From the NCBI GenBank assembly GCA_937959395.1, contig CALGLR010000043.1:1-32386 (forward strand): DNA of 32,386 bases, in the 5' to 3' direction. This DNA is from an uncultured Flavobacteriaceae bacterium (GTDB lineage Bacteria; Bacteroidota; Bacteroidia; Flavobacteriales; Flavobacteriaceae). The position numbers and the translations under genes are program-made. This document shows, piece after piece, positions 15,685 through 25,293 of the stretch (positions are counted from its first letter, which is position 1; each line of letters starts with the position of its first letter). A model generated the notes under the pieces. The model was not told the origin of the DNA and did no database searches. It saw only the letters and a list, made by a program, of their open reading frames with translations.

Positions 15685-18135
15685 ATGAAAAAATCTAATG
15701 TTATAAGTTTTGACAGTTTGTCATTACAAGATTTTGATGAGAACTCTGAATTAATTCCTTTAATGACCCCAGAAGATGAGGAGGCCATTAATAATGAAGA
15801 ATTACCAGAATCTCTGCCTATTTTATCTCTTAGAAATACGGTGTTATTTCCTGGAGTTGTTATTCCAATAACTGCTGGGCGAGATAAATCGATTAAATTA
15901 ATAAACGATGCTAATAAAGGAAGTAAGGTAATAGGAGTCGTAGCTCAAAAAGATGAAGCGATAGAAGATCCTTTGGCTAAAGATTTGCATCAAGTAGGTA
16001 CAGTAGCACGTATCTTAAAAGTATTAAAGATGCCCGATGGTAATACTACGGTAATTATACAAGGAAAAAAACGTTTTGAAATAGATACTGTTCTTTCTGA
16101 AGAACCCTATTTAACTACAACTATTAAAAACGTACCGGATAGTCGTCCTGCAAAAAAGAGTAAAGAATTTTCTGCAATTATAGAGTCTATTAAAGAATTA
16201 GCATTGCAGATTATTAAGGATAGCCCAAGTATTCCTACAGAAGCTTCTTTTGCTATTAAGAATATTGAAAGTAATTCATTTTTAGTGAACTTTGTGTCTT
16301 CTAATATGAATTTATCGGTAAAAGAAAAGCAATCATTATTGATTTTAAATGATCTTAAATCTAGAGCTTTAGAAACGTTACGTTTTATGAATGTAGAGCT
16401 TCAAAAGTTAGAACTTAAGAATGATATACAGTCCAAGGTTCAAAGTGATATGAGCCAGCAACAAAGAGAATATTTCTTACATCAACAAATGAAAACCATT
16501 CAGGAAGAACTGGGAGGAGTGAGTAATGAGGAAGAGCTTGATGAAATGAAAATTCGTGCTAAGACAAAGAAATGGAACGAAGAAGTAAAAAAGCATTTTG
16601 ATAAAGAAATAGCAAAAATGCATCGTATGAATCCTCAAGTCGCAGAGTATTCTATACAGCGTAATTATTTAGATTTATTTTTAGATTTACCTTGGAATGA
16701 ATTTAGTAAGGATAAGTTCGATTTAAAGCGTGCAATGAAAATTTTAGATCGCGATCATTACGGGTTAGACGATGTAAAAAAGCGAATTATAGAATATTTA
16801 GCAGTTTTAAAATTGCGTAATGATATGAAGTCGCCTATTCTTTGTTTATATGGACCTCCTGGAGTTGGTAAAACATCTTTAGGAAAGTCAATTGCTGAAG
16901 CATTAGGTAGAGAGTATGTTAGAGTATCTTTAGGAGGTTTAAGAGACGAAGCAGAAATTAGAGGGCATAGAAAAACCTATATAGGAGCAATGCCAGGACG
17001 AATTATTCAAAGCTTGAAAAAAGCAGGAACTTCTAACCCTGTTTTTGTATTAGATGAGATTGATAAACTGTCTAACTCGCACCAAGGAGATCCATCTTCA
17101 GCATTGTTAGAAGTGTTAGACCCAGAACAGAATAGTGAATTTCACGATAATTTCTTAGAAATGGGATATGATTTGTCTAAAGTCATGTTTATTGCAACTT
17201 CAAACAGTTTATCTACTATTCAGCCAGCATTAAGAGACCGAATGGAGATTATTAATGTTACTGGATATACAATAGAAGAAAAAGTAGAAATTGCTAAAAT
17301 TCATTTACTTCCAAAACAATTAAAAGAACACGGTTTAAATAACACGCATTTAAAAATTGCAAAACCGCAATTAGAAAAAATTGTAGAAGGCTATACTAGA
17401 GAGTCTGGAGTGCGTGGTTTAGAAAAACAAATTGCAAAAATGGTGCGTTATGCAGCTAAAAATATTGCAATGGAAGAAAAGTATACGGTAAAAGTTTCTA
17501 ATAAGGAGATTATTGAAGTATTAGGAGGTCCAAAACTAGAGCGCGATAAATATGAGAATAATAATGTTGCTGGTGTTGTTACAGGGTTAGCATGGACAAG
17601 AGTAGGAGGAGATATCCTGTTTATAGAATCTATTTTATCTAAAGGGAAAGGGAATTTAACCATTACTGGGAACTTAGGAAAAGTAATGAAAGAGTCGTCT
17701 ACTATTGCAATGCAATATATAAAATCTAATGCAAAAGATTTTGGTATAGATTCTGATATTTTTGATAAATACAATGTGCATATTCATGTTCCTGAAGGCG
17801 CTACACCAAAAGATGGTCCAAGTGCAGGAGTAACAATGTTAACGTCTTTAGTTTCTCTATATACACAACGAAAAGTGAAAAAGAGCCTAGCAATGACAGG
17901 AGAGATAACACTAAGAGGAAAAGTACTACCAGTTGGAGGGATAAAAGAAAAAATATTAGCGGCAAAAAGAGCACGAATAAAAGAAATTTTATTGTGCGAA
18001 GAAAACCGTAGAGATATAGAAGAGATTAAACCAGAGTATCTTAAAGGATTAACTTTTCATTATGTTAGTGAAATGAAAGAAGTTATTAATTTAGCACTTA
18101 CAAACACTAAAGTAAAAAATGCAAAAAAATTATAA
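15685..18135 (+). CDS. lon: ATP-dependent Lon protease (LonA)
   Basis: 816 residues, close to the length usual in Bacteroidota. The N-terminal substrate-binding domain starts near [19 protein letters not shown] (residues 44-62). A coiled helical linker follows, then the AAA+ module with Walker A GPPGVGKT (390-397) and Walker B VFVLDEID (453-460). The C-terminal peptidase domain has the catalytic serine in PKDGPSAG (S713) and the catalytic lysine in GGIKEK (K756), the same 43-residue spacing as the E. coli enzyme. It degrades damaged and regulatory proteins in the cytoplasm as a hexamer. It stands alone on the plus strand, 286 bases from the sigma factor TTG and divergent from it. No CIRCE or HAIR-type heat-shock operator was seen upstream. 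Confidence 0.98.
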   Translation: MKKSNVISFDSLSLQDFDENSELIPLMTPEDEEAINNEELPESLPILSLRNTVLFPGVVIPITAGRDKSIKLINDANKGSKVIGVVAQKDEAIEDPLAKDLHQVGTVARILKVLKMPDGNTTVIIQGKKRFEIDTVLSEEPYLTTTIKNVPDSRPAKKSKEFSAIIESIKELALQIIKDSPSIPTEASFAIKNIESNSFLVNFVSSNMNLSVKEKQSLLILNDLKSRALETLRFMNVELQKLELKNDIQSKVQSDMSQQQREYFLHQQMKTIQEELGGVSNEEELDEMKIRAKTKKWNEEVKKHFDKEIAKMHRMNPQVAEYSIQRNYLDLFLDLPWNEFSKDKFDLKRAMKILDRDHYGLDDVKKRIIEYLAVLKLRNDMKSPILCLYGPPGVGKTSLGKSIAEALGREYVRVSLGGLRDEAEIRGHRKTYIGAMPGRIIQSLKKAGTSNPVFVLDEIDKLSNSHQGDPSSALLEVLDPEQNSEFHDNFLEMGYDLSKVMFIATSNSLSTIQPALRDRMEIINVTGYTIEEKVEIAKIHLLPKQLKEHGLNNTHLKIAKPQLEKIVEGYTRESGVRGLEKQIAKMVRYAAKNIAMEEKYTVKVSNKEIIEVLGGPKLERDKYENNNVAGVVTGLAWTRVGGDILFIESILSKGKGNLTITGNLGKVMKESSTIAMQYIKSNAKDFGIDSDIFDKYNVHIHVPEGATPKDGPSAGVTMLTSLVSLYTQRKVKKSLAMTGEITLRGKVLPVGGIKEKILAAKRARIKEILLCEENRRDIEEIKPEYLKGLTFHYVSEMKEVINLALTNTKVKNAKKL

Positions 18136-18225
18136 TTTATACGAACGCCATTAATATACTATAAGATAGCAAAAACAGTATTGGCAAATCCATTTAACTA
18201 TTAAAAAGCAATAAAAAATTAACGT

Positions 18226-19200
18226 ATGAAACTTATAGGATTTATTATAATCATTCTATTATCCCTTAATTCATTTTCTCAAGATTCTACAACTCTAGAC
18301 GAAGAGTTTATCCCTATAACTATTGAAGAGAAAGAAGCCTTTATGTCTACCAAAACTGGAGAGTTTGTTTTTAGAGAACATGCTAAGACAGATGCTACAG
18401 CATTAAAAACAACTAATACAGGCGTAATATATACAGATGTTAAAACACATGCAGTAAAGAAAGGTGAAACTTTATCTGTAATTGCAAGGAAATATGGTTT
18501 ATCTATTTCTGCATTAAAAACCCAAAACAAATTAGCCAAAACTGGGTTAAGTATAGGTCAGAAATTAAAAGTAGTTAAAAAAATACCAGTAAAGTCAAGT
18601 AGTCCTGTAATTGGAACTAGTGGCGAGGAGACTATTGTTGCTAGATTAAGACCCGGGCAAACACCAGCTTCTTTAAACGCACCTAGTGTAAATATAACCA
18701 AAGAAAAAGAAATAAAGGCCTCTGTAAATAATACAGTTAAATCTCCTATTCAAAAAAGTGAAGTAATTAAGAAAGATATTGTAGTGACTAAAAAAGAGGC
18801 TTCTATAGAAAAGAAAGAAGAGGCTATGAAAGTTATTACAAAGAAAAAAGAGGCTTCTATTGAGAAAGGTAATGCCATTAAGAAAGATGTTATAGAGACT
18901 AAAAAAGAAGTTTCTATAGAAAAAAGTGATGATATTAAAAAAGATATTGTAGTAACTAAGAAAGAGGTTTCTATTGAAAAAGGTAATGCCATTAAGAAAA
19001 ATATTTTAGTATCTAAAGAAGATAAAGTAAAAAATATAGTTAAAACAACAGTTAAATCTTCGTATAAAGTAAAAAAAGGAGATACATTATATGGTATAGC
19101 TAAACGCTTTGGAATTAGTGTACAAGATCTTAAAAAAATAAACGGTTTAGTTTTAAATAAATTAAGCATAGGACAAGAGCTAAAAATTAATCAAAAATAA
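18226..19200 (+). CDS. Exported protein with two LysM domains and a Lys/Glu-rich repeat linker
   Basis: 324 residues with signal peptide MKLIGFIIIILLSLNSFSQ. The first LysM domain is at about 75-120 (VKKGETLSVIARKYGLSISALK ... LSIGQKLKV) and the second at about 279-323 (VKKGDTLYGIAKRFGISVQDLKKING ... LSIGQELKI). Each should bind N-acetylglucosamine in peptidoglycan. Between them, about residues 180-265 carry four to five copies of a roughly 19-residue unit, IKKDIVVTKKEVSIEKGNA. No catalytic domain is visible, so it is a wall-binding or spacer protein and not a clear hydrolase. It is followed 49 bases later by porQ; a role around the cell wall near the T9SS is an inference from position only. 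Confidence 0.85.
   Translation: MKLIGFIIIILLSLNSFSQDSTTLDEEFIPITIEEKEAFMSTKTGEFVFREHAKTDATALKTTNTGVIYTDVKTHAVKKGETLSVIARKYGLSISALKTQNKLAKTGLSIGQKLKVVKKIPVKSSSPVIGTSGEETIVARLRPGQTPASLNAPSVNITKEKEIKASVNNTVKSPIQKSEVIKKDIVVTKKEASIEKKEEAMKVITKKKEASIEKGNAIKKDVIETKKEVSIEKSDDIKKDIVVTKKEVSIEKGNAIKKNILVSKEDKVKNIVKTTVKSSYKVKKGDTLYGIAKRFGISVQDLKKINGLVLNKLSIGQELKINQK
18763..19020 (+). repeat. Tandem 57-bp coding repeat in the LysM linker
   Basis: Four to five units of about 57 bp encode IKKD(I/V)..TKKE(V/A)SIEK.... The second unit is two residues shorter. DNA of several copies is nearly alike (aagaaagatattgtagt, tctattgagaaaggtaatg), so copy number probably varies between strains. Confidence 0.75.
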
Positions 19201-19233
19201 ATTTCGTAATTCATCGTTTTAATATAGATTTAG

Positions 19234-19241
19234 TTATTTTG
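19234..19241 (+). promoter_or_regulatory. Near-consensus -7 element before porQ
   Basis: TTATTTTG matches TAnnTTTG at all but one defined position and lies nine bases before the porQ ATG. The implied leader would be extremely short, so this is weak. Confidence 0.2.
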
Positions 19242-19249
19242 CATACTCT

Positions 19250-20299
19250 ATGATTAGAAATTTAGTCTTATTATTTGTTTTGTTTTTTAGTGTTCATTCT
19301 TATGGGCAACTAGGAGGTAAGTCTACCTATCAATTTTTGAATTTGGTTTCTTCACCTCGTCAAGCAGCTTTAGGAGGTAAATCTATCGCTAATGTAGATT
19401 ATGATGTTACACAACCTTTGTATAATCCATCTACAATTAATACAGAAATGCACAATCAAGTATCTGCTAATTTTACCAGTTATTTAGGTGGTATTTCATA
19501 TGGTACAGCAGCTTATGCAAGAACCTTTAAAAAAGAGAAAGAAGTAGACGGGGAGATTAAAGAAATAAAAAACACGATTCATATTGGTATTAATTATATT
19601 GGTTATGGTGATTTTGATGGTTTCGATGAACAAGGTAATGCAACGGCTACTTTTTCAGGGAATGAAGCTGCTATTTCTGTAGGTTACGCTAAACAACTAG
19701 GGAATAGTAATTTTTATGGAGGTGCAAATGTTAAATTTATATCTTCTACGTTAGAACAATATAAATCTATAGGCGTTGCTACAGATTTAGCAATCTTATA
19801 TTCTAAGTTAGAAAAATCATTTCAAGCGACAATAGTAGTTAGGAATTTAGGCACACAAATTACAACTTATGAAGATGTAAGAGAATCTCTACCTTTAGAA
19901 GTTAATTTAGGATTATCTCAAGAATTAGAAAATGTACCAATTCGTTGGCATTTAACTCTCGAAAATTTGCAGCAATGGCCTATTGCTTTTTCTAATCCTT
20001 CTAGAGTACAAACTGATTTAGAAGGTAACCAAACGCAGGAAGAAATTAGTGTTTTTGGGGAGGTTATTAGACATACTATTATTGGAGCAGAGTTATTTCC
20101 ACAAAAAGGATTTAATATTCGTGTAGGTTACAATTTTAGAAGAGCTGAAGAGCTTAGAATAGAAGAGCAAAGAAATTTCTCAGGTTTGTCTGCAGGTTTT
20201 TCTTTAAAATTAAAACGATTTAGATTTAGTTATACACATGCCAAATATACAAGCGCCGCAAACTCGAATTTCCTTGGGGTGCAAATAGATTTAAAATAG
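19250..20299 (+). CDS. porQ: Type IX secretion system protein PorQ
   Basis: 349 residues with signal peptide MIRNLVLLFVLFFSVHSYGQ. The start of the mature chain, LGGKSTYQFLNLVSSPRQAALGGK, is characteristic of PorQ, and the rest alternates short beta strands and ends SNFLGVQIDL, as expected for an outer-membrane beta-barrel of the PorV/PorQ (FadL-like) type. PorQ works with PorU, PorV and PorZ in the attachment complex that processes T9SS cargo at the outer membrane. The stop overlaps the GTG start of cmk by one base (TAGTG). I recall porQ-cmk adjacency as common in this family. The window also encodes four probable T9SS cargo proteins. Confidence 0.9.
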   Translation: MIRNLVLLFVLFFSVHSYGQLGGKSTYQFLNLVSSPRQAALGGKSIANVDYDVTQPLYNPSTINTEMHNQVSANFTSYLGGISYGTAAYARTFKKEKEVDGEIKEIKNTIHIGINYIGYGDFDGFDEQGNATATFSGNEAAISVGYAKQLGNSNFYGGANVKFISSTLEQYKSIGVATDLAILYSKLEKSFQATIVVRNLGTQITTYEDVRESLPLEVNLGLSQELENVPIRWHLTLENLQQWPIAFSNPSRVQTDLEGNQTQEEISVFGEVIRHTIIGAELFPQKGFNIRVGYNFRRAEELRIEEQRNFSGLSAGFSLKLKRFRFSYTHAKYTSAANSNFLGVQIDLK

Positions 20300-20994
20300 T
20301 GCAAAAAATAACCATAGCAATAGACGGCTATTCTTCTACAGGAAAAAGCACAGTCGCTAAGCAATTAGCAAAGCATTTGGGTTATGTGTATGTCGATACT
20401 GGAGCAATGTATCGAGCAGTTACTTATTATGCAATGACTCACAATTTAATAGACGATACTCATTTTGATGTGGTAGGATTAGTTTCTAAACTAAATGAAG
20501 TCGTTGTTAGTTTTAAATTTAACCCTATAGCTGGTTTTGCTGAAGTCTATCTTAATGGACAAAACATTGAAAAAGAAGTACGAACTCTTGAAGTTTCTAG
20601 CCAAGTAAGTAAAGTTGCGGCTATCCCAGAAGTGCGTTACCAATTGGTAAAGCAACAACAGCAAATGGGGAAAGATAAAGGCGTGGTTATGGATGGTAGA
20701 GATATAGGTACCGTTGTGTTTCCATATGCCAAATTAAAAATATTTATGACCGCTTCTCCAGAGAAACGAGCAACAAGACGTTTTGATGAGCTTATAGGTA
20801 GAGGAGATGATGTTACTTATGAAGACGTGTTAAGAAATGTGCAAGAACGCGATTATATAGATTCGCACCGTGAAGATTCTCCACTTCGAAAAGCGGATGA
20901 TTCTGTACTTATAGATAATACAGGTTTAACACAAGAAGAACAATTTAAATTAATCTTACTACTCGTAGAGCGTGCTTTTGAAGATTTGGAATAA
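20299..20994 (+). CDS. cmk: (d)CMP kinase
   Basis: 231 residues, typical length. The P-loop is at residues 10-18 (GYSSTGKST) and the CMP-binding segment at VVMDGRDIGTVVFPYA; RRFDELIGRGDDVTYEDV and RDYIDSHREDSPLRKADD are conserved lid and C-terminal motifs. It phosphorylates CMP and dCMP with ATP in the cytoplasm, feeding CTP and dCTP synthesis. The start is GTG and overlaps the porQ stop by one base, so the two are probably translationally coupled. It converges with the DCC gene, 26 bases apart, and no strong terminator is visible between them. Confidence 0.97.
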   Translation: MQKITIAIDGYSSTGKSTVAKQLAKHLGYVYVDTGAMYRAVTYYAMTHNLIDDTHFDVVGLVSKLNEVVVSFKFNPIAGFAEVYLNGQNIEKEVRTLEVSSQVSKVAAIPEVRYQLVKQQQQMGKDKGVVMDGRDIGTVVFPYAKLKIFMTASPEKRATRRFDELIGRGDDVTYEDVLRNVQERDYIDSHREDSPLRKADDSVLIDNTGLTQEEQFKLILLLVERAFEDLE

Positions 20995-21020
20995 TACATT
21001 TTTATAATTAAAGACTAGGA

Positions 21021-21440
21021 CTAATCTAGAAATCGAGATTTCAATTCTGGTGTAGGAATCATACAAGACTCCTTTTTGCCATACCATCTATAACGATTCT
21101 TAGCTATAAAATCATAAATCACGTTTCTAATAAATGCTGGGACAATAAGAAATATTGCTAACATATTTACAGGAAAACTTAAATCTTTAGCAATAAACAA
21201 AGCTGCTGATGATTTCACTTTAAGGCCACCTTTTTTAGAATAAAGTAGTATAGAATCTGTTTTAGAAGTATCTATATTAAATGTTTTAATAATATTTTTA
21301 GCAATGTTACTCTGTAGCGGAGCAAACATATACTTGCTTTGTTTATCATGTTTAATTACATATTGTACAGAGTTGTTGCAAAGATTGCATACACCATCAA
21401 AAAGAATTAAACGTTTATTTACAGGTAATTGGTTCATCAT
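21021..21440 (-). CDS. DCC family thiol-disulfide oxidoreductase-like protein (DUF393)
   Basis: 139 residues. The N-terminus carries the family signature DGVCNLC (D15, C18, C21), followed by NSVQYVIKHDKQSKYMFAPLQS, as in DUF393/DCC proteins. Two C-terminal features are conserved in the family: AALFIAKDLSFPVNMLAIFLIVPAF, possibly a membrane-associated helix, and the ending IAKNRYRWYGKKESC. The CxxC pair implies a thioredoxin-like redox role; the substrate is unknown. Its ATG overlaps the mutS2 TAA by one base (TAATG), so it is co-translated with mutS2. A second ATG follows immediately and could also be used. Confidence 0.88.
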   Translation of the reverse strand: MMNQLPVNKRLILFDGVCNLCNNSVQYVIKHDKQSKYMFAPLQSNIAKNIIKTFNIDTSKTDSILLYSKKGGLKVKSSAALFIAKDLSFPVNMLAIFLIVPAFIRNVIYDFIAKNRYRWYGKKESCMIPTPELKSRFLD

Positions 21441-23605
21441 TATTTTTTAGCTTCCACGAGTTCTAATAGGTCTACATTAATAGTAGTCGTAAAAATACCA
21501 TAATTTACAACAGCTTTACCTTTTTCAAGTGTATCAATGCTTCCTATAGCTCTTCCATCATACATTCTCACTCGGTCACCAATTTTTAAAATAGGTTTAG
21601 GTTTTTCTGGTACAATTTTCTTTTTTTTGTCTTCTTTTTTCTTTTCACGAATAACAGCAACTTTCTTTTCGGCTTCCTTTTTTATATGTTCCTTCTTCGT
21701 TTTTTCGTGTTTCTTTTGTTTTGTAGATATTTTTTTGCGCTTAGAGTTTTCAATTTGCACCAATCGAAATAACTCAGCCATTAGATCCCGTTTTTTATTA
21801 TTATCTAAGTACTTTTCAGCCAAATCATTTACTTTTTGCCCTAAGTATATTAAGCGTTGATTACTATCGTATAACTCCTGATAGTTTTCAAGCTTACGTT
21901 GAACTTTTGCATTAATACCTTCTAACTTCTCAGCTTCAGATTGTTTTTTCTTTTCATTAATTTTTAATGATTCAGAGGTTTTTTCAAGTTTTGAACGTTC
22001 TTTTTGAAGTTTAGCAATTGTAGCATCAAAACGTACTTTTGAACGTTCTATTTTCTTTTTTGCTTTATTTATTAAGTTATAAGGAATACCGTTTTTTTGA
22101 GCGACTTCAAAAGTGAACGAACTTCCAGCTTGCCCAATAACTAATTTATACATGGGTTCTAAGGAACGTTCATTAAATAGCATATTCGCATTTAACATGT
22201 GATCTTTTTCTGTCGCTAACATCTTTAAATTAGCATAATGTGTCGTAATAATACCAAATGCTTTTCGATCGTAAAACACTTCTAAAAAGGCTTCGGCTAA
22301 AGCACCACCTAACTCCGGGTCACTACCTGTACCAAATTCATCTATAAGAAATAGCGTGTTTTTATTACACTTCTTTAAGAAGTAGTTCATTTGTTTAAGT
22401 CTGTAACTATATGTACTTAAGTGGTTTTCTATGGATTGGTTATCTCCAATATCTGTTAAAATACGATCAAACAAACATACTTTAGAACGCTCATGAACTG
22501 GAATAAGCATACCACTTTGAACCATTAGTTGTAATAAACCTACGGTTTTTAAAGTAATACTTTTTCCACCTGCATTAGGTCCAGAAATAACAATAATCCT
22601 ATTTTCTTCATCTAGTCCTATGGTTTGAGGAAATGTTTCTTCTTTTTTTTCTAAATTATTAAGATAAAGTAATGGGTGATAAGCATCTTTAAATAATAGG
22701 GATCTATTCTCTGTTATTTCAGGAAGAATAGCGTTCATAGATTTTGCATATTTAGCTTTAGCAGCAATCACATCAATGTTGGTTAAAAACTCCTGGTAAT
22801 CGCTTAATAAAGGCAAATACGTTCTAATATAATTGGTAACTTCTTTTAAAATACGAACAATTTCTTCACTTTCTTCATATTCTAAATTATTAAGCTCTCG
22901 AGAGTATCTTAATGTCGTTTCGGGCTCTATATATACAATACTTCCTGTTTTACTGCCACCCATTATTGCGCCTTTCACTTTACGACGATACATCGCTTTT
23001 ACAGCAAGGACCCTTTTGTTTTCTACTACAGATTCTCTTATGTCATCTAAATACTCTAAATTGTGGTAAGTAGTTAATGCAGCACCAAAACTGGTGTTTA
23101 TTTTTCCTTTTAAGCCATTAATTTCTTTGCGTATTGAATAGAGTAGTGGTGACGCATTGTCTTTTACATAATTAAAACGGTCGATCACACTGTCTATTTT
23201 TTCTATAATTACTGTTGTAATTTCTATAGAAGACGCATAAGTATTTAGACCAGAATAGTATTCTTTAAATTTTTTTAAAAACTTTAAAATCTCATTTACA
23301 GTTAATGAAATGGAGACTAATTTCTTTAAACTATGCGTTTCAAGATAAGTGTTTTCAATTCTAAGTAATTGTAGCTCTTTAGTAATAGGATCGAAACCAT
23401 GATTAGGAATGCGGTTATCATTATCAAAAGAAGAAACATATTCATTTGTTAATTGTAATGCAATTAATAATTCTTCTTTTTCATCAAAAGGTTTTATTTC
23501 TAATGCTTTAAGGTTTCCTAAGTTGGTCACACAATATTCACTTACTTGATGCAAAACGGTTTGAAATTCTAAATCTTGTAATGTTTTTTCGTGAATATTT
23601 ATCAT
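21440..23605 (-). CDS. mutS2: MutS2 family DNA-binding ATPase without Smr domain
   Basis: 721 residues. The N-terminal lever/clamp part begins INIHEKTLQDLEFQTVLHQV. The ATPase has Walker A GPNAGGKS (342-349), Walker B LFLIDEFGTGSD (near 420) and the MutS-type THYANLKMLA. A long charged coiled coil (about 500-670, very rich in Lys and Glu) follows, then a small beta domain, LKIGDRVRMYDGRAIGSIDTLEKGKAVVNYG. MutS2 proteins act on recombination intermediates or collided ribosomes instead of mismatches. The typical C-terminal Smr nuclease (LDLRG...) is absent: the chain ends about 25 residues after the small beta domain. This is natural termination, not a frameshift, since the next gene overlaps the stop. 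It is followed by the coupled DCC gene. Confidence 0.93.
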   Translation of the reverse strand: MINIHEKTLQDLEFQTVLHQVSEYCVTNLGNLKALEIKPFDEKEELLIALQLTNEYVSSFDNDNRIPNHGFDPITKELQLLRIENTYLETHSLKKLVSISLTVNEILKFLKKFKEYYSGLNTYASSIEITTVIIEKIDSVIDRFNYVKDNASPLLYSIRKEINGLKGKINTSFGAALTTYHNLEYLDDIRESVVENKRVLAVKAMYRRKVKGAIMGGSKTGSIVYIEPETTLRYSRELNNLEYEESEEIVRILKEVTNYIRTYLPLLSDYQEFLTNIDVIAAKAKYAKSMNAILPEITENRSLLFKDAYHPLLYLNNLEKKEETFPQTIGLDEENRIIVISGPNAGGKSITLKTVGLLQLMVQSGMLIPVHERSKVCLFDRILTDIGDNQSIENHLSTYSYRLKQMNYFLKKCNKNTLFLIDEFGTGSDPELGGALAEAFLEVFYDRKAFGIITTHYANLKMLATEKDHMLNANMLFNERSLEPMYKLVIGQAGSSFTFEVAQKNGIPYNLINKAKKKIERSKVRFDATIAKLQKERSKLEKTSESLKINEKKKQSEAEKLEGINAKVQRKLENYQELYDSNQRLIYLGQKVNDLAEKYLDNNKKRDLMAELFRLVQIENSKRKKISTKQKKHEKTKKEHIKKEAEKKVAVIREKKKEDKKKKIVPEKPKPILKIGDRVRMYDGRAIGSIDTLEKGKAVVNYGIFTTTINVDLLELVEAKK

Positions 23606-23659
23606 TTTTTTTCTTCTAGAGGACTAATTTATTCATACTATGAACTATAATAATAGCTA

Positions 23660-23667
23660 CAAATTTA
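23660..23667 (-). promoter_or_regulatory. -7 element candidate for mutS2
   Basis: Minus-strand TAAATTTG fits TAnnTTTG and lies about 55 bases before the mutS2 ATG. No convincing -33 TTG was found at normal spacing. Confidence 0.35.
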
Positions 23668-23846
23668 GGTGTTTTTATTGAACTCATCTTGACTTTTTGT
23701 TTTTAACCGAAAATGAGATAAAATTTGTACAAAAGAGACACTTTTTGTAATACATAGCCTAGCTACGTGTAAGAAAAGTAATGAAATATGGGCGAATTTT
23801 AATCTTTTTTTAGGAAATAGAAAAAATAGAGATGAGTTCATTAAAT

Positions 23847-23881
23847 AAAAATACCTCAAGACATTGCCTTGAGGTATTTTT
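23847..23881 (-). terminator. Strong intrinsic terminator after the M28 peptidase gene
   Basis: A perfect 14-bp stem (AAAAATACCTCAAG at 23847-23860 and CTTGAGGTATTTTT at 23868-23881) with a seven-base loop. The stem ends in a T-run on either strand, so it could work in both directions. It lies about 47 bases after the peptidase stop. Confidence 0.85.
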
Positions 23882-23927
23882 TTAATTATAGAGTTTTTTA
23901 CACTGTTGCTTATAAAGAAGCAAAGGT

Positions 23928-25127
23928 TTATTCTTTAATAATTTTCTTACTTAGCGTTTTATTGTTAGACGACACTTTTATAAAATATAGTCCTTTAGAT
24001 AAGTCTTGTAAGTTTATTTGAGTTGTCTTATTTCTTAGGTCTTGTTGCATAATTACTTGCCCAACAACATTTGTTACTTGGATAGATGAATTATTTACTT
24101 CATTAAGAGACACATTAATAACATTAAAAAATGGATTTGGATATATACTAATATCTTCTAATACATTATCTGTTATACTTAGTGAACAACTATTAGAATC
24201 GACTAGACCAGCCAATGTTGCGATTATTCCCATTCCTAATTTTGATATTTTATGAAAGTAAGGTAAATCTAAAGTGCTTACTCTATCATTAGATGTATGA
24301 TAATAGGGAGTTAAATCAGAAAAAGTAGCAGCTTCTGATAGCGCTATTGCTGAATAATTTTGATCCCAAAAACTAGAATGATCACTAGCTTCTATACCCG
24401 GATTGACAACGTTCGGAGTTAATCCAATTAGAGATGAATGCGTGTTTAATACATTAGTAATACCATTTACAAGCCCTTGAGAATTCGCTATATTCCTAGT
24501 TTGAATAGCGACATCATCATTTTGGTCCTTATCATAGCCAATCATATCCATATTTATAACACCTAGTATATTATCATCATTATTTGCGGCGTTATTAGCA
24601 TAGTTTCTAGAACCAATTAAACCTCGTTCTTCTTCATCCCATAGTGCATAAATGATAGTGTTATCAATACAATATTGAGATAATATTCTTGCAATTTCTA
24701 ATATTGCAGAAGTACTAGTAGCATTATCGTCTGCACAATAATCTGCTACAGAATCATAATGTCCGCAAATAATATAAATATCATCTGGGTTAGTTTGTCC
24801 AACTTGAGTGGCCACAACATTTCGACCCCCACCACTATATGGGCTATCATTTACTACTAAATTTCCAAAGCTATTGAATCGTTCAACTAAATAATCTGCA
24901 GCTAAATCATTTCCTTGAGAACTTTGGCTTACTCTATTTCTTATGGTTACAGGAGTATTATTAACAGTTGTACTTACTTCTCCAGAAAACTCATTTAAGA
25001 ATAAATCTAAAGAATTGGTGTCTACTTCACTAATTAAGTCTCCAACAGTTTGCGCTGAAACTAGTTGATTCGATATAAAACCTAATAAAATTAAAGTGAA
25101 TTTAATATGAGGGAATTTTTGTTTCAT
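23928..25127 (-). CDS. Secreted M28 family zinc peptidase with T9SS type A tail
   Basis: 399 residues. The signal peptide is MKQKFPHIKFTLILLGFISN with cleavage near VSAQ (26). The M28 zinc ligands are all visible: H123 (CGHYDS), D133/D134 (CADDNATS), E166/E167 (WDEEERGLIGS), D194 (NMDMIGYD) and H250 (SDHSSFWD). This predicts an aminopeptidase-type co-catalytic di-zinc enzyme. The last about 75 residues (ISIYPNPFFNVINVS ... GLYFIKVSSNNKTLSKKIIK) are the Por secretion tail, type A, so it should be exported through the T9SS and anchored or released outside. Unlike the adhesins at the left, it uses the A-type tail. It is probably monocistronic, with its own terminator, and may supply amino acids from external peptides. 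Confidence 0.93.
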   Translation of the reverse strand: MKQKFPHIKFTLILLGFISNQLVSAQTVGDLISEVDTNSLDLFLNEFSGEVSTTVNNTPVTIRNRVSQSSQGNDLAADYLVERFNSFGNLVVNDSPYSGGGRNVVATQVGQTNPDDIYIICGHYDSVADYCADDNATSTSAILEIARILSQYCIDNTIIYALWDEEERGLIGSRNYANNAANNDDNILGVINMDMIGYDKDQNDDVAIQTRNIANSQGLVNGITNVLNTHSSLIGLTPNVVNPGIEASDHSSFWDQNYSAIALSEAATFSDLTPYYHTSNDRVSTLDLPYFHKISKLGMGIIATLAGLVDSNSCSLSITDNVLEDISIYPNPFFNVINVSLNEVNNSSIQVTNVVGQVIMQQDLRNKTTQINLQDLSKGLYFIKVSSNNKTLSKKIIKE

Positions 25128-25156
25128 TTTTTTATGAATTATTTTTTAATATAATT

Positions 25157-25164
25157 CAAATGTA
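25157..25164 (-). promoter_or_regulatory. -7 element candidate for the M28 peptidase
   Basis: Minus-strand TACATTTG fits TAnnTTTG, 30 bases before the ATG at 25127. No clear -33 TTG precedes it. Confidence 0.4.
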
Positions 25165-25293
25165 TTGATTTTTAGTTGTTTAGGTGTTATTTACTTGTTG
25201 TTTTTTATCAGGAAATATAGTTGTTTTAACGATTTTTTTAGTTGAATTAATTATCAGAAGTATTTTAATAACAGATTTATGAATTACAAGTTT

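Larger units (their letters stand above)
23606..23927. other. Intergenic region between mutS2 and the M28 peptidase
   Basis: Contains the mutS2 -7 candidate (23660-23667) and the M28 terminator (23847-23881). A 64-codon minus-strand reading frame at 23665-23859 has no family resemblance and overlaps the terminator, so it is not accepted as a gene. Confidence 0.6.

Noticed and set aside
15661-15723. TGACAGTTTG occurring just before and again within the first codons of lon, suggesting an operator
   Set aside because: Two 10-mers about 50 bases apart, one in coding sequence, are weak evidence, and they fit no known heat-shock operator.
20995-21020. Possible bidirectional terminator between cmk and the DCC gene
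   Set aside because: The 26-base gap forms no convincing hairpin with a T-run.
21537-21860. Plus-strand ORF of 107 codons opposite mutS2
   Set aside because: Phe/Ser-rich antisense of the Lys/Glu-rich coiled coil, a typical shadow.
23665-23859. 64-codon minus-strand ORF between mutS2 and the M28 peptidase
   Set aside because: No recognisable signal, domain or spacing, and it overlaps the strong terminator.
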